A stretch of DNA of 14,208 nucleotides from Rikenellaceae bacterium (GTDB lineage: Bacteria; Bacteroidota; Bacteroidia; Bacteroidales; Rikenellaceae), in contig JAITVB010000101.1 in the NCBI GenBank assembly GCA_031286025.1, positions 1 through 14,208 of the forward strand, given 5' to 3'. Positions 13,411-14,208 of the stretch are shown one piece after another. The notes beneath the pieces were generated by a model that saw nothing but the letters and a program-made list of their open reading frames with translations, searched no databases and was not told the origin of the DNA. The number at the start of each line of letters is the position of its first letter. Position 1 is the stretch's first letter. The position numbers and the translations under genes were made by a program.

Positions 13411-14127
13411 ATGAAACGTATGATAATGTTGGCAGTCACACTGTTGTGTGTAGTCGGCACATCCCGTGCCCAGGAGGTTCAGTCTGCCGCTGACACGATC
13501 CGCAACTTCAAACTCAAGGTCGTGGACCGCAAGGAGAAACCCTACCAAGGCATTGTCGTGCAACTGACCCGGGCGGACAATGCTTACCTGACCGATGATT
13601 GGGGCGAACTCGCTTTTCCGGAAGTGACCGACCGCGACTCACTGATTATTTACCTTCCGGGCGGCCGGAGCGCCGTGATGTCTCTCGACGGACTCGACTC
13701 GGCCTTGGTGCAACTCAAAAAACACCGGGCTTATGCAGGCAACAATTCGCAGGATCGGATGATCGGGATCGGATATGGCTCGGTGAACGAACGCAACCGG
13801 ACGACCCCCTCGTCAACGATCGATGTTCAGGAACTGATGAAAACGCAAAACTTCACGTCGTTGTATGACCTGTTGCAGGGGCGCGTGGCGGGATTATCGA
13901 TTAGCACGACCGGTGGAAACACCTATTCCGCGACCATTCGTGGCCAGAAGACATTTTATGGGAGCAACGAGCCCTTGGTCGTCATAGACGGCATCCCGGT
14001 GGGCGATCTTTCGACAGCCAACGGCATGATCAACGTTCGCGATATCAAGACGATCGATGTGTTGAAAGAAGGGTCGATCTACGGTTCGCGCGGTGCTAAC
14101 GGAGTAATCCTGATTACGACCAAATAA
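13411..14127 (+). CDS. Stand-alone TonB-dependent receptor plug domain protein (no barrel)
   Basis: A 238-residue secreted protein. The signal peptide (MKRMIMLAVTLLCVVGTSRA) is cut after Ala20. Residues about 33-105 form a small beta domain of the carboxypeptidase-regulatory kind ('FKLKVVDRKEKPYQGIVVQL', 'DDWGELAFP'). Residues about 118-238 are the plug of SusC/RagA-type receptors: 'GIGYGSVNERNRTTPSSTID', 'SLYDLLQGRVAGLSIS', 'EPLVVIDGIPVGDL', 'INVRDIKTIDVLKEGS' and the closing 'YGSRGANGVILITTK'. In full receptors a barrel of several hundred residues follows at this point, but here a stop codon comes directly after. No barrel sequence follows, and the ending is clean, so this is probably a true short form and not a recent truncation. 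Function is unknown; periplasmic signalling or binding is possible. Confidence 0.82.
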   Translation: MKRMIMLAVTLLCVVGTSRAQEVQSAADTIRNFKLKVVDRKEKPYQGIVVQLTRADNAYLTDDWGELAFPEVTDRDSLIIYLPGGRSAVMSLDGLDSALVQLKKHRAYAGNNSQDRMIGIGYGSVNERNRTTPSSTIDVQELMKTQNFTSLYDLLQGRVAGLSISTTGGNTYSATIRGQKTFYGSNEPLVVIDGIPVGDLSTANGMINVRDIKTIDVLKEGSIYGSRGANGVILITTK

Positions 14128-14133
14128 CCCCGG

Positions 14134-14160
14134 GCGGGAGTTTTTTCAGTATGTTCCCGC
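14134..14160 (+). terminator. Weak hairpin after the plug protein gene
   Basis: GCGGGA (14134-14139) and TCCCGC (14155-14160) pair around a 15-base loop that contains six T. The run after the stem is A, not T, so this is at best a poor terminator for the plug gene. Confidence 0.3.
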
Positions 14161-14166
14161 AAAAAA

Positions 14167-14197
14167 GTTGCGGTTTGCAAAAAAAACGTTATATTTG
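14167..14197 (+). promoter_or_regulatory. Promoter firing out of the right edge
   Basis: GTTG (14167-14170), a 19-base spacer, then TATATTTG (14190-14197), an exact -7 consensus match, followed by GCACCC. It should drive a plus-strand gene beginning just outside the window. Confidence 0.6.
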
Positions 14198-14208
14198 CAC
14201 CCACAAAA

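Overview
The window looks like a chromosomal segment from a Bacteroidales bacterium, most likely an Alistipes/Rikenellaceae-type gut organism (inference). The evidence is fimbrillin-type (type V) pilus lipoproteins, TAnnTTTG-type -7 promoter boxes, an ssrA tag ending in YALAA, a TonB-plug protein, and fairly GC-rich genes broken by AT-rich islands. No sequence search was possible, so family calls rest on motifs I can read.

Positions 1-4060 (minus strand) hold a type V pilus locus transcribed right to left: an AraC-family regulator, a major fimbrillin lipoprotein, an Mfa2/FimB-like anchor lipoprotein, and a further fimbrillin-like lipoprotein cut by the window edge. A tandem 14-base repeat with a 21-base period lies just upstream of the regulator, the pilin gene has a TG/CA-rich leader, and a strong GC-rich hairpin separates the pilin from the anchor gene. 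Positions 4061-4806 have no convincing gene but hold several stem-loops, a G7/C10 pair and a possible TonB-plug remnant. A secreted carboxypeptidase-regulatory-like protein follows (4807-5802, minus).

Positions 5803-8322 are a decayed, AT-richer island against the 3' end of ssrA. It carries the C-terminal part of an SF2 helicase fused to a phospholipase-D-like domain, of the kind seen in Bacteroidetes restriction/TOTE-like conflict proteins, with its HKD histidine changed to tyrosine. It also carries a tyrosine recombinase with an in-frame TAG and a lost C-terminus. This looks like the scar of an integrative element that used the tmRNA gene as its attachment site.

Positions 8323-8724 encode tmRNA (minus, predicted tag GNNSYALAA) with its own terminator and promoter. 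Next come a family 9 pectate lyase (8863-10113, minus), an unknown three-helix membrane protein (10417-11061, plus), and an apparent operon of lgt and a membrane protein joining CCDC81-type HU domains to a SPOR domain (11226-13092, plus). The window ends with a stand-alone TonB plug protein lacking a barrel (13411-14127, plus), whose promoter is overlapped by a palindrome, and with a promoter firing out of the window.

The regulated pilus locus and the degraded ssrA-linked island are the most interesting parts. I see no complete novel system: the one defence-like gene is a broken remnant.
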